Assembly: GCF_033958435.1 (NCBI RefSeq)
Contig: NC_134140.1
Coordinates: forward strand, 60,233,001 to 60,297,000
Length of the DNA: 64,000 nucleotides
Reading direction: 5' to 3'
DNA from: Carettochelys insculpta
Taxonomy: Eukaryota; Chordata; Testudines; Carettochelyidae
Shown: in pieces, positions 11,638-24,300 of the stretch
Layout of the letters: the number at the start of each line of letters is the position of its first letter
Position numbering within the stretch: position 1 is the stretch's first letter
Position numbers and translations under genes: made by a program
The notes under the pieces: model-generated
Databases searched by the model: none
The model's input: only the letters and a program-made list of their open reading frames with translations
What the model was told of the DNA's origin: nothing

Positions 11638-12005
11638 CATATCAGAGAGGTAGCCAAGTTAGTCTGTATCTTCAAAAACAACAAGAAGTCCTGTGGCACC
11701 TTATAGATTAACATATTTTGGAGCATAAGCTTTTGTCAGCAAAGACCCACTTCATCAGAGGCATGAGTGGGTGGGTTTCCGAGGAGGATTTAAAGAGGGA
11801 GCCTCAGTCAAGAGGAAAGCCAGAGCTGCCAAAGTCTATTCAGTCAGGGTGGACGTGGTCCATTATTGGCAGTAAATGTGGAGTTGTGAACCTCAAGAGA
11901 GGAGAAGTCAAGTCAGTTCACATAGGGGGATGTGGCCCATTCACATCTCCACATTAGCTACAGGTAATGGGCCACATCCCCCTGACTGAACTGACTTGAT
12001 ATGGG
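11638..12005 (-). mobile_element. Penelope-like element fragment: terminal repeat plus foldback tail
   Basis: It begins CAGAGAGGTAGCCAAGTTAG and continues with the pLTR segment that contains, on the minus strand, CTGATGAAGTGGGTC. Unlike the short copies it runs on into internal PLE-like sequence and ends in a 35-bp inverted repeat (11907-11941 with 11966-12000). The stem II of the hammerhead-like motif is broken here. The element probably ended at or near the hAT insertion at 12021. Confidence 0.6.
11907..12000. repeat. 35-bp inverted repeat with 24-nt loop
   Basis: Arms 11907-11941 and 11966-12000 are complementary except for a few positions in the middle (ACATAGG against CCTGACT) and the last base. 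The GGATGTGGCCCATT portion is perfectly mirrored. It forms the tail of the PLE fragment. Confidence 0.8.
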
Positions 12006-12020
12006 GCAGTCTCTCCAGAT

Positions 12021-12777
12021 CAGTGGTGCACAACCTGTGGGTTGTGACCCCATTGGGGATCGCGGATGTCTTCCTGGGGGTCATGGCTCTGGACCGGCAT
12101 GCGGCTGTTTATAGGGCCACTTGCAGCTCTGAGCATCAATGCCGCTGGCTCCTCTTGCAGCTCTGGAGGCTGCCGCTACTTAAACAAAGCCAGCAGTTGA
12201 AACTGGATTTAGTTTTTTGTTGAAGCAGCAGCAGCCTCCAGAGCCGCAAGTGGAGTCGGGGTGGCAGGAAGCCCTGGAAGAGAAACCCAACAGGGCAAGG
12301 AGCTAAGGCTGCAGGAGAGGTGGGAGGAGAGCTGAGGGGAGGGACAGCTGAGCCTGCCCTGCTAGAGCTATGCTGAGAAGGAGGCAGCGGGGGGAACGGC
12401 AGCAGGATGTGGCAGCTGTGGAGGAGCAGCACACAGAGCTCGCCGTTTCAGTAAGGTAAAACCTCAGGAGGGGGTGGGTTTGGGACTGATGGACAGTAAA
12501 GATTGGGGGACTGAGGTGTGTAAAGCCTGGAGACAGGGATAACAATTTTCTAACTGGTACAAACCACCGTGTGCGCACGGTTCTTAAGAAAGGGGTGACA
12601 AAGTGTAGTTTGACATTACTTATCAAGGACTGTTTCGTATTCACGTGCACTGCAGCTCTTGAAGTATCGATTTTGTAACTGAATTTGAAAAAATGGCTCT
12701 CCTCGCTATTTTGGGGGTCTTGACACACGTGCAATAAAATATGGGGGTCGTGGTTGAAAAAAGGTTGCACGCCACTG
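12021..12777. mobile_element. Non-autonomous hAT element
   Basis: It has inverted ends: CAGTGGTGCACAACCTGTGG on the left and, read inward from the right, CAGTGGCGTGCAACCTTTTT. Flanking 8-mers CTCCAGAT (12013-12020) and CTCTAGAG (12778-12785) agree at 6 of 8 positions, as expected for an aged 8-bp hAT duplication. No transposase motif is visible inside; the 155-codon minus-strand frame shows no family resemblance. Confidence 0.75.
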
Positions 12778-12954
12778 CTCTAGAGCACTAGGTCAAATCC
12801 ACCCTTCCAACCAACAGCCTTTATCCAACAGCTCTTTGGAAACCTCCATGAAACAGGCACTTCTTAGCCCAGTTCCTACTTGACAAGTAATCAAACCTCA
12901 AAAAATACCATTATAATTGTATCATGGCTGGCAGTCTCAGCAGATAGCGACAGA

Positions 12955-13130
12955 TTTAGGCTGTAGGCTAAAACTTAGGTCAACCTAGTTGCATGACTTC
13001 AGGTCGTGAAAGTTTCACACTCTTGAGAGATGTAGTTAAGAAAGCCTAAGCGGCAGTACAAACATCACTAGGTTGATAGTCACCTATCCACTTCAGAGGG
13101 GGTGATTAGTCAGTGGCAGATTACTGCATG
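12955..13130. mobile_element. MITE fragment with inner inverted repeat
   Basis: The segment contains TTAGGTCAACCTAG, then CAGGTCGTGAAAGTTTCACA, CTCTTGAGAGATGTAGTTAA and CCTAAG. The GTGAAA/TTTCAC and TAGGT/CCTAA pairs are mirrored. It resembles a dispersed turtle MITE I recall, but is diverged. Confidence 0.45.
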
Positions 13131-13159
13131 GGCCCTGACCAATTTTCACCAGCACTCAC

Positions 13160-13240
13160 ACTGCTTATTGGGCTCTTAGACACTTGGGGTAAACTAAGCT
13201 AAACAACAGCACAGAACACTGACAGCCAGGACTGCTGGCT
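13160..13240 (+). repeat. Dispersed repeat fragment, relative of the one at 29050
   Basis: TTGGGCTCTTAGACACTTGG and AACAGCACAGAACAC parallel TGGGCTCTTAGAAGACATTT and AACAGCACAGAACAC near 29168-29222, in the same order. A family link is therefore supported inside this window. A 19-nt poly-A follows directly. Confidence 0.6.
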
Positions 13241-13429
13241 GTAAAAAAAAAAAAAAAAAAATTTGTAGGACCACTGGAAACTGGAACACACCAATAAGTG
13301 GACTCCAGCTAAATAGGCCAGAGGATGGATGTTGCTAGACCAGAAAGGTTCAACTGTAGTAACATAAGGAAAGGAATCCAATGATGAATTTCGTATCACT
13401 ATAAACAATCAAACATCTATATTTGGGTA

Positions 13430-16217
13430 AGCACAACATTTTTGGACACAAATGCAAGAAGCCTGGGAAACAAACAGAATTAGAATCGCTAGTACAGTCA
13501 AAGAAGTATGAAGTGACTGGAATAATGGTAGGATGACTTGTGTAACTGGAGCACTGTCATAGAAGAGTATAAACTGATCAGGAAGGACAGGCAGGGGAGA
13601 AAAGAAGGAGGAGTTGAAATGTATGTAAGAGAGCAGTATGACTGCTCAGCGTTCCAGTATATGGAGGGAAAGAAGTCAATTGAGGATCTTTGGGTTAAGC
13701 TCAGAGGCGTAAGCCACAGAGGTGAGGTTGTGGTTGGTGTTTGCTCTAGAGTACCAGATTAGGCAGATGAGGATTTCTTCAGACATCTAAGAGAAGTTTC
13801 CAGATCACAGACCCTGGTTCGCATGGGAGACTTTAATCACACAGACATTTGTTGTGAGACCAATACAGCACCACTCAGACAATCCAGAAAGTTTTTGGAA
13901 AACACTGGGGATAACTTCCTGGTACAAGTGCTGAAGAAACCAACCAGGGGCCATGCATCACTTGACCTGCTGCTCACAAACAAGGAAGAACTAGTGGGCG
14001 AAATAGAAGTGGGTGGCAACCTGGGCTGCAATGATCATAAGATGGTAGATTTCAGGATTCTGACAAAAGGAAGAATGGTGAGCAGTAAAATACAGGCCCT
14101 TGATTCAGAAGAGCAGACTTCAACTCCCTGAGAGAACTGATGGGCAGGATCCCCTGGGAAACTAATATGAAGGGGAAAGGAGTTCAGGGAACCAGCAGTA
14201 TTTTAAAGAAGTCTTATTAAAGGCACAGTAACAAACCATCGTGAGGCACAGTAAGAAAAGCAAATATGTAAGCAACCAGCTTGGCTTAACAGAGAAATCC
14301 TTGGTCAGCTTAAACTCAAAAAGGATGCATGTAAGAAGTGGAAACATGGACAGAGGAATAAGGATGAGTATAAATATATGGCTGGAGAATGCCAAGGAGT
14401 AATCAGGAAAGCGAAAGCACAATTGGAACTGTAGCTAACAAGGAATGTGAAGGACAACAAGAAGGGTTTCTAGAGGTATGTTAACAATAAGAGGGTTATC
14501 AGGGTGGGTGTGGGGCCATTACTGGATGAGGGAGGTAACCTGGTAACAGATGATGTGGGAAAGGCTGAAGTAAATGCTTTTTTGCCTCAGATTTCATGGA
14601 CAAGGTCAGCTCCCAGACTATGGCACTAGGCAATGTAGTACAGGAAGGAAATGGGCAGCCTTCAGTGGGGAAAGAACACATTAAGAGCAATTTAGAAAAG
14701 CTAGACACATGGGTCTGGATTTAATGCATCCATGGGTACAGAGGGAATTAACCAATGTCATTGCAGAGCCTTTGGCCAACATCTTTCAAAACTCGTGGAG
14801 ATAAGGAGAGGCCCTCGATGACTGGGAAAAGACAAATGTAGTGCCCATCTTTAAAAAAGGAAAGGAGGACAATTCAGGGAACTATAGACCAGTCAGCCTT
14901 ATGTGGGTCCCCGGAAAAATCATGGAGGGGATCCTACAGGAATTCATTTTGGAACACTTGGCAGAGGGGAAATTGATCAAGACTAGTCAACATGAATTCA
15001 CCAAGGGCAAGTCATGCCCAACTAATCTGATTAGCTTCTATGATGAGGTAATTGGCCATGTGGACATGGGGAAGTTAATGGATGTGATATATCTTGACTT
15101 TAGCAAAGCTTTTGATACAGTCTCTCACAACATTCTTGCCCATAAGTTAAGTAAGTCTGGATTGGATACATGGACTGTAACATGGATAGAAAGCTGGCTA
15201 GACAGTCAGGCCCAACAGGAAGTGATCAATGGCTCCATGCCTGGTTGGCGGTCAGTTTCAAGTGAAGCGCCTCAAGGATCGGTTCTAGAGCCAGTATTGT
15301 TCAACATCTTTATTAGTTACCTGGGTGAGGGGATGGCTTACACCCTCAGCAAATCTGCGGATGACACTAAGATTGGGGAAAGATAGATACGCTGGAGGGT
15401 AGAGATAGGGTCCAGAGTGATGTAGATAAATTGAAGGATTGGGCCCAAAGAAATCTGATGAGGTTCAACAACAACAAGTGCAGAGTCCTGCATTTGGGAT
15501 GGAAGAATGGCAAGCATTGTTGCGGGCTGGGGACTGACTGGCCAAGTAGCAGTGCAGCAGAAAAGGACCAGGGGATTACAGTGGATGAGAAGCTGGATAT
15601 GAGTCAACTGTGTGCCCTTGTAGCCAAGAAGGCTAATGGTATATTGGGGTGCATTAGGAGAAGCCTTTCCAGCAGACCTAGAGAAGTTATTATTCCCCTC
15701 TTTGGCACTGGTGAGGCCACATCTGGAGTACTGTGTCCAGCTCTGCCGCCCCCCGCCCCCGCTCCTCCCCTCCCCCGTACAGAAAGGATATGGATGCACT
15801 GGAGCAGGTTCAGCAAGGGCAATGAAAATAATTAAGGGGATGGAGCACATGACCTTTGAGGAGAGGCTGAGAGATTTGGGGTTATTTAGTTTGCAGAAGA
15901 AAAGAGTGAGGGGCAATTTGATAGCAGTCTTCAACTTCCTGATGAGGGGCTCGAGAGAGGCTGTTCTCAGAAGTGACAGATGGCAGAACAAGGAGCTGAA
16001 GTTACAGAGGTGTAGGTTGGATATTACGAAAAACTATTTCACCAGAAGGGTGGTGAAGCACCAGAATGCTTTACCTAGAGAGGTGGTGGAATCTCCATCC
16101 CTAGAGGTTTTTAAGTCCCTGGGATGATTTAATTAGGGTTGATCCTGGTTTAGGCAGGGGGCTTGACTAGATGACCTCCTAAAGTCCCTTCCAGTCCTAT
16201 GGTTCTATGATCTCCTA
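13430..16217 (+). mobile_element. CR1 LINE, ORF2 plus 3' end, 5'-truncated
   Basis: A plus-strand CR1 copy running from the start of the endonuclease to the typical CR1 3' end (TGACCTCCTAAAGTCCCTTC followed by GTTCTATGATCT). ORF1 is absent. A C-rich expansion interrupts the coding part at about 15740-15778. Its many stops and frameshifts mark it as an older insertion than the CR1 at the left edge. It lies antisense to WWC2 within intron 1. Confidence 0.85.
13440..16127 (+). pseudogene. CR1 ORF2 pseudogene (endonuclease and reverse transcriptase)
   Basis: Domains appear in order across several frames. Endonuclease: LESLVQSKKYEVTGI near 13480, NVC-RE-YDCS near 13640, GDFNHTDICC at 13823 and a NDHKMVDF block at 14030. 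Reverse transcriptase: [20 protein letters not shown] from 14841, the [19 protein letters not shown] block (motif A) and [13 protein letters not shown] (motif B). The catalytic block reads KSADDTKI, so the aspartate pair is kept but the preceding Phe/Tyr-type position is Ser. The C-terminal segment ends with NALPREVVESPSLEVFKSLG. Frameshifts near 13530, 14130, 14830 and 15390, and several stops, make it non-functional. Confidence 0.85.
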
Positions 16218-18654
16218 GTGAAACTCAAACTCTGTTCATTAGCATTATCCAGCTATGAGAGCAAAAGAGAAAGTACAAAACAAGAGGTTTAGGAATCATA
16301 AACAACTGCGAACAAGCCAAAAAAACACCTGAGGTTGAGCAACTTAGTATAAGTCATCTGTTTACTATGTGGGCTGCTATGTATTGTGTCTCACTTACCA
16401 CAGTATTAAACCACAATGTCTAAAACAGCTCCACACTTAGCTGCTCTGCTGCATCCCATAATTTCTCTAATCATTTGAATACTATTTGAGGAATGTTCTA
16501 TAAACATGTCAGATGATTATTTCCACAACATTCCACCATTCACTAGGACAACTGTAAATGTACAAACAGTTCATTTAATACTATGCCATGCTTGCAATAC
16601 AGAGGTTAAAAAGGTCTTCACTTCAAGCCAGATTACTATTTAAATTCACGCATCCCTCTGTACGGCATTTGCTTCTCAGTTACAGGGGAATACTTTTTAC
16701 ACAGGAAATGCTTTCCATCCCAATAGATCTAAGCTCCTTTCACAGGCCATAGAAACATCACTACTGGTGGCAGTCACGCTAAGGCAAGAGGAGGTCATTT
16801 GACACACTGCACAACAATGTAAGGAGAAGGAAAGTAGGGGCACTTGGGGGGTTAGCAGGGCAAGTCCTTGTACTTACACAGAGTGACTTAGTAGTTAAAT
16901 TTATTAAGTTAGGATACTGCTGATTTTTTTAAACAATATATTACTTTCAACCCAACCTTTGTAGTTTGGGACAATTCAAGCCTACATATGGCATAATTTT
17001 AACAATAGCTTTAAATAAAAATATTAAACCTAATGTTCATGCAGATCAACCACGAAGGACCTCAGATTTGAGATTCACATCTGAGCTCCTCATTAAAATG
17101 CCATAAACTGAGCACCTTCATTTACTTTAGAAAGATGAAATCTGGGTCAAACCTCTGGAGATCTGAACATATCTAATCTTTCATCACCAAGCCATTCTCT
17201 CACTAGAGAAATGATTTTTATACGAAGTGTCTAATCTACATAAACAATTAATATACAATACACTTTAGGCCTGATCCTACAAATATTGAGGCATATGCGT
17301 AATACTCTGACGTGTAGTCTCTATGACTGCTATAGAAGAACTTTTATGAGTTAAATACATGCTCAAATGTTCGTATGTACAGCTGTGGGAAAATAAGGCC
17401 TGCAAAATGTACTCCAAGCTGCTTTACAGGATTAAGGGAGGAGGTACAACCAGAACAGGGTAGAAGAGGACTGTTTTTTGGAGTTGTCCAACATGGTTGT
17501 TAGAAACAAACCCAGTTTTTGAAACAGGTTGATTGTACTATGTCCATAGGTAAATCTAGACACCGTAGATGGGGTTGTTTGTTTTTTGTCAGCTCAGAAT
17601 CCGATACTATATATTGAGAATCACACAGCCATACCAAAAGCCTGTGCTCTCAACTGAGGCTCTAAGGCTAAAAATGTCTTGTTCAAATCTCTAAATATAT
17701 TAAAAAAAAAAACAAAACCTATGGTAAAGTAGTAATTATGAGTCCACATCCAGTCATTATGTCCGGAAAGGCAAACTATTTTTGCAGTCCAAAGCTTTCT
17801 TGATACTCATGAGTCAGTGCATTTTTGTCATATCTTTAAAAAAAAAAAAAAGCATTTAAAATCAAGCTATTGGATCTTGTGCTAAATAAGAATGTGCAGA
17901 AACAAAGTGCCTAGCACAGAGCACATAATACAATGTGGGGTAGCAACAGAAAGGTTTTAAAAATTAGATCAAAATCTGACTGATAACACACGTTTGACAA
18001 CAAAATGGAACAGTGTGAATTATGGATTTCTCTTTTAACAAATGGCATGTTTGTTTTCAACAAGGAAGTTTCATACTACATGCAACTCAAATGAAAACGC
18101 TGTGCACTCCCTCTGTGGGACTTCCTTTAATGGTTACCAATGGTTATAAAATTAGTTCACTCTTTATTGAAAATCTATTAAATTCATTGCAGCTAGTACT
18201 CCCTCCTCCCCACTTATCCAGTCCCAACCTTTTCACCATCTCAGCTTAGCAGAACATTTTTTCACAAATGAACCTCTTCCTCTGGAGCCTGTATAACATA
18301 CAAATTAAACACAAGATACCCTGGGTTAAGCCCTACATAATTTGCACCACAATCATGCAATCTAATTTGCACAAGCAGAGAGACCCCTGCCAGTCTTGTA
18401 CAGGTACACTGCATGGACACAGAGGCCCACCTACACAAAGCACACTGCCAGACCAGGGCCTCACTCTCTTGCTAGAATATCACTATGTTTGAAAACGTTG
18501 TTTATTGGGGGGAGGAAAGAAAAATCAGACTCATCTCTTCTTGGGGTCAACTTGAAACAGACATTGTACACAGCCTTTAGTAATTATAATTTATATTTCT
18601 GAAATGTCTTTAAGATATTCCAATTACTTCCACATTCTTTAACCCTTAGCATTC
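16218..18654. other. Intronic stretch, mostly unrecognised
   Basis: No gene found. Around 17268-17350 the phrase GGCCTGATCCTACAAATATT followed by a GCATATGCGTAA-like segment resembles a common turtle interspersed repeat that I recognise only weakly. Poly-A runs occur at 17700 and 17838. Confidence 0.4.
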
Positions 18655-18800
18655 CTTATGATGAGTATTATACAACCGTAAGCAGATGAACTGAAGCTAG
18701 GCAGCACAGCTGTAACTCATCCAAAGTCACATAGAAAGTCAGTGGCTGAGCCAGGGATAGAACTCCGAAAATCCCCTTCCCTAACCCTTAGCAACTCCCG
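18655..18800 (+). mobile_element. MIR SINE
   Basis: The order GCAGATGAACTGAAGCTAGG, CCAAAGTCACATAGAAAGTC, GTGGCTGAGCCAGGGATAGA, ACTCC follows the MIR core and 3' region. Confidence 0.7.
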
Positions 18801-20627
18801 GCACGGGTGCCGAGAGTGGCACTGATTTTCATTAGCACGTGAGGCAAGAGCTCAGCCCTGCCCCTCCTCCACTATGCAGCCAGGAGCTTGCTCAAAGCCA
18901 TGCTGCCTGTAGATTAATAAAAGACCAGCTAATGCTACCAACCACCACCTAAACAGTAAAGCTCCGCTTTTTTATTTATTTATTAATTAATGAAGCTGTT
19001 GTAAGTAGGACTATTAGTGACTTTAAAAAGTATCACTGGTACTTGGACAGTACATAGCGGTCAAAAGGTCAAATTTTGACACTCTGCCTCAGACAGGCTG
19101 CTGACCTTCGATCTAGAGTATATTTACCTGGCATGCAGAAGTGGACATATGCCAGCATCTCTTCATTAGTCAACCCTAGCTGTTTTGAGATGTAAGGGAT
19201 AACACCCTAGGTAAGAATTACCATAGCATGTGAACTGTGCTAAGAGAGTCAATATTTTATTTTAACACTGTGCATCTCACACGTAGAATAAGCCTCAGTT
19301 ATGCTAAAAAACACTAACACTGCTGTACTGCAATACTGGCTCATGCTATCACAGTCTCACAGACCACGTAATATTAGAATTTTCATAAACCTGCAGAAGG
19401 CAGGAGAAATAGATGAAGGTCTGGTGCTAGGCACTCAGAGCCTGTTTGCATTTTATTGTGGGTTCAATTCCCGCCCCAGACATGTTTACTTAAAGAGACA
19501 ACCCAGAAATCAGACAGAGTTCCCAGACCGCTACTGAAACCAGAGCAGGGGTTGGCAGGGGGTGGATCAGCGAGTTTCACAGGGAGCACACTGCCTCATG
19601 ACCTCTCCTGCTCATAACCAATCAATGGAGCCTAGTTATTTGAGGTAAAAGCAGCGCCTTTTTTCATAAAAAAGGCTCAGCCAGTACTCAGCCAGCTCCC
19701 CATCTCCACTCCCACAGCCAGTCCCACAGCTTGGGCTATTGAGGTGCCAGTACTGAGTACTAGCAAGTACCAGCACAAAAAAAGCATTGGGTAAGAGTAA
19801 AGAAAGACAGAGTGCTAACTAGCACATAAACTGAAGTAAATCAGGAACAACACTAACAGGGGTATCTAAATCAAATGATCTTAGAATGGTTTATAGAAAA
19901 GTTGTACAACTTGGTGTTGCATACTTCTCTTTACTACCACAACAGAGAAGGTAATTTGTATGACTAACTATAAAAATACACTGTACGCTCTTGTGACTCC
20001 GTGGTTAAGGTCATGTTGAGATTTAAACTTAACACAGTATTAAAATCCCTCCATTTCATAGTTTAATGGCTCAAGTCCCCAAATGATACACCTCAGCTCT
20101 GCAAAGGAAAATTAAACTTCCACTGTTTTGTTTTGATCAAAGTAAAACAACTTAAAAAAAATCAGGCTTAGGTGCAGCTGAAGAACCAGAGTCAACACAA
20201 GCCCCACTATTCACCTGTAAACACATTTTCAAAGCTCCACAGGTACTCAACTCTTCATATGTGAATGGAAAGTTATTTTATTTGTCATTAGTGCTGTTTA
20301 GTTCTGTGAAGAGCAGATCTAGTAATTACTTCTGTCCTCTGATGCTTCCCTATCCCACTAGCTCTCTTGCCTGGGACCCATCCTCACAAGCTCTTGCCTG
20401 CACCGTACCCTAGCTACCCTTCTCTCCTACCTCCTCTTCCAGCTCTAATCATGCATCGTCCCCAGCCTTCCCATAACATGCATCTGAACAGCAATCTCCA
20501 GTCCTCAAGCAGCTACAGCTTCAAATCTCCCCATATCCTGTTCCTTCTACATCGCCTACTATTCATAGGATAGCAACCAGGAATCTTCAAAGGGCTGGAG
20601 AAGAGAAAAAGATTGGGGAAAAACCAG
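18801..20627. other. Intronic stretch, mostly unrecognised
   Basis: No gene found. A B-box-like GGTTCAATTCCCG at about 19460 could be the trace of a tRNA-derived SINE, but no A box or body was convincing. Confidence 0.35.
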
Positions 20628-20792
20628 TGTTCCCTATAAGCTGAGTGCTTGGGCAGCCACCTGGGAAAGACTCAGGTGCTGCCTAGCTGATTAGCAGAGT
20701 TCCTACAGCCACCCACAGTGCATAGCATGTGTTTCCATTGGTGCACATAAAATTTATTCTGCCTATAGCTGGAAAAATTTAAAAGTAACACT
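20628..20792 (+). mobile_element. Short inverted-terminal repeat element, copy B
   Basis: It begins TGTTCCCTATAAGCTGAG and ends with GGAAAAATTTAAAAGTAACA. It is the opposite-orientation partner of the element at 4819-5004, sharing the segment GCTGATTAGCAGAG and the flanking order. It is diverged, so it is an old family. Confidence 0.5.
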
Positions 20793-21132
20793 GGGCAGGA
20801 CCCATTATTTTCTTCCGTTTTTATAGTGTGCCTAATACAATGGGAACCTGGTCTATGACAAGGGCCGCTAGGTAACATAAGAAATAACTTTCTCCCTTCC
20901 ATATAGTGCTGGACTTCAAAGATTACATCATCAAGGAAGATTTGGGGATGCCTGTAAAAATCCCACTATCCTCTCCAATCTAGACGCTAGAAGTAGGAAA
21001 GTGAACAGGGCTTCTCCTCCTCTTCGGTTGCTCACATGCCAACTGTATTTTACATCTACTGCTGAGCAGAAGGTCTAGTCCTCCTGCTACCAACTGTCTG
21101 GTAAGTTTTTCAAACCCTGGTTATGCAGACAG
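20793..21132. other. Intronic stretch with nothing recognised
   Basis: No recognised repeat or gene between the short TIR element and the palindromic PLE insertion. Confidence 0.4.
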
Positions 21133-21144
21133 GATATTTCTAGA

Positions 21145-21308
21145 AAAAAAACAAGAGAAGTCCTACGGCACCTTATAGACTACCAGATATTTTGACAAAG
21201 CAGTTCTTTGCCCACGAAATCTTATGCTCCAAAATCTCTGTTAGTCTATAAGGTACCACAGGACTTGTCATTGTTTTTGTGGACACAGACTAACATGGCT
21301 ACCCCTCT
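21145..21308 (+). mobile_element. Palindromic PLE-end insertion with 12-bp target duplication
   Basis: The element is flanked by a perfect direct repeat GATATTTCTAGA (21133-21144 and 21309-21320). The left half (GTCCTACGGCACCTTATAGA onward) is the inverted copy of the right half (TCTATAAGGTACCACAGGAC), and the right end carries the family terminus CAGACTAACATGGCTACCCC. Only the GCCCACGAAAT half of the hammerhead-like motif survives. Confidence 0.8.
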
Positions 21309-21320
21309 GATATTTCTAGA

Positions 21321-24300
21321 GAAGTCTCTTACACCACAACACAATAAATCTTTCACTGCTTTGCTAAAGTAATCTGTAAATTCTCTGGAGATACATTTCA
21401 TCAACTCTGCAAGAAGCAAAGAAGAGAAGGAAGGGGCAGTTCAGCTTCCCTGCTAATTCATTTCCTGGAACTCTGCTGAGGCTGTTAATAAGTAAGTCTA
21501 CCAGGACTAATTGTGATACCAGATTTTATTACATGGAACTCATCTTATGCAAATGACTACTATGATCACTGACAGTCATTACCATGTTATGCAAAATGTA
21601 CCTGACACTTAACCTGCCCAGACGCCTATACAATGAATGTGGCGATCCACGGCTCAAATGAGAAATCCATTACCATCCAAGTAGTACAAACTGGAGGGAG
21701 CTGGGATTCTGATCTAGCTGCCTATAGCTCCACCATTCATGTTAGCCTCCAATAAGAGGTCTAATAAACGTGAAGCCCTTCCAACATTTCTTGGCTGCTG
21801 CAGAAGAAAAATTGTATGTTTACTATTTCCTTCTCTTCTAACTCTAGGTTAGTCTACTCTGCCCTTGCCTCAGCCTCCTAACTAACACAAAGGAAATAGG
21901 AGGGAAAGGTGGGGTGTTCAATCCTTCTCCCACCTCTTTCTTTGGTATTCCTCTCCTGTCAGCAGTGACCATGGTTGCTGCTCTCACCTCCTGTTGCCTA
22001 ATTGCTCCTAAAGAGCAGCAATGCAACTGACAAGACTGGTCAGTTTTCACTCCCCTGTAGCATAGGAAAGTTACCCACAGCAGTATAGGCAATGGAGCCA
22101 AGTCTATAGATTTAAACACTAAAAATATTCCCAGGCTCTTCGCATTCCTGTTTGAACTCAGCTTAAATGCTCTACTCAGAATGAACACTCCATACCGCTG
22201 TGGGTAAAAAGCCAGGCCTCTAGACTCCTCTAACCAAGTCACCAGAGCTCCAAAGTGTTTGGAGGGGGTTGCTGCCAAGCAATGAAAAGCACTCCAAACC
22301 CCTTAGCAGCTGAATGTCTTCAAGTATCTCTACAGTGCTTCCAGCATGCATACACTCAGAAGATCAGGGGCCAAATCATTCTCACAACAAATATGAACAC
22401 CATTAAGATCAACAGGATTACTCACACAAAGACAGGTGAGCAAAACTGAGCCCAGGTCCATAAATTGATCCTAGCTTGTATTCTTTATAGCACAGAGGCA
22501 AATTGCTATGACAGCAGGCCTGATCTATATACTCAGCAATGGGGCTTTCAATAGGAAACTTTAAGGAGGCAGGGATCTTGTCCTAGGGAGTGTTCAACAC
22601 GCTTGGCACAAATTTGGTATGTGTGCATATATAATTGTTTATATTCCCATTCAGGCAATTTTCAGCAAAGCTTTGAAGGATCAACAGCAACATTTTCAAC
22701 TGCCAGGTCAGTTCCACACAAAAGGAACTTCACACATCTAGTACTTTCTCTGCAAATGGAGAGATTCCCAAACTGTGATATCGGGAGCACTTGTTGATGG
22801 TCCAGATCAGAGAGTCGCCTAGTCACAAGATGCTGGATCCTTCACTGTTTCCATCTGCGGAATCAAGTTCAAAGAAGTTAAATATGTATTCACTTTTTTT
22901 TTTTCTTCTTTTTTTTTTTTTTTTTTAACAAATACTGCCCCTCCATTTAAGCAAGTGCAGAGGTTTCCACAGGGCTGGTAGGAAACTGCAAATGGAAGGG
23001 AAGCTGCCCACTTATATAAGATTAAACCAAAGTTATGAAAGAGTTTGAGAATCCCTGTACTAGCGTATTCCTCAAGAACATTAGGCAACTTTTACAACTC
23101 ACATCAGGTAGCTGAATAAAATAAAAGTTGAAAATGCCTAGCTGAATACACATAAGTATGTTGTTAAGTCAGTCTTAGGCTTTCAAGAGCACCATCACTA
23201 CAACATCACAGCACTTCATCTTGATGCAGTTTTAGATACAGTCCAAGATCATTAGCAATCCAAGTATTGCTGTATTGACAAAAACCTGGAGGCTCTCCTT
23301 CCGGCTCTTCTGACTATTTGCTAATTTGTCCTGTATTTACATATCAACAAGCATTTTCTAGTACAACATAATGGAGCTCAAAGTGAAGCAATCACAGGCA
23401 TTTCAAGAAAGTTATTTCTGCTATTCCAAATCTAGCCAGCAATGTAAATATTAGTTGCATGTACTGCCACTAAAAAGGCTCAGCCTTTTTTCTAAGCAGG
23501 TTAATTCAGCCTCAGTAATATCTACTATTTTATGAATTATCTCAAGTGCCTCCTGCAACTTGCCTCTTTCTATTTGTTTTGTAACAGTGAGAAACAAGAC
23601 AGACAATAGTTAATAGAGTTACTCCAAGCACTGTTGCCTACACTGTTTAACAAGGACTTCACTCCATTAGTCCTCATTAAAAATATACATCTAGCCCTGA
23701 GCTTGATTGTGTTTCAAATTCTTCTCATCTTAAAACAAAAAAAAAATCAAAAAAAATCTAGAAATCCCTGCATGATGAGACAAATAAAGTGTAATTCTCT
23801 TAGTTTATATTAAAAAAGAGCTCTGCAGTGACTGAAGTGAAGACAAATTTTCTCAGAGACCAATTACACACATACAGGATAAGTGTAGCTGAACATTTTA
23901 AGGACAGAATAATAAGTATGAAATGCTTCATTTATTTTAAAGTGTTAACTTGTTTAGAAGGCAGTAAAACAGATAAGCTCAAATCATAATTTGACTATTT
24001 GCATTACAATATTTTCTTGTCATCTGTTTTGTAAACAAAAATTCTACAACAAAACTGAACTGAACACACTAATTCTGGGGAACACTGAAAAACTCCCATT
24101 TTAACTATCAGAAGTCAAAAATATTTACTAAAACATCTGCAAAAACCAAATATTTAAATAGGTCTACCAAATATCACTGTACTTGGAATGCCACCATGTC
24201 ACTGACATTTACAATGTATTGAAACTGTTTCAAAGTGCAAAGGAAGTCAAACAGGGTCACCAGTGTTGTAACAGTTAATTCCAAAACCATGAATTTCAGG

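Noticed and set aside
12303..12770. 155-codon minus-strand frame
   Set aside because: It lies inside a non-autonomous hAT element; low-complexity and no transposase motif.
15338..15991. 217-codon minus-strand frame
   Set aside because: It is the antisense of the CR1 ORF2 pseudogene and has no resemblance to a known protein.
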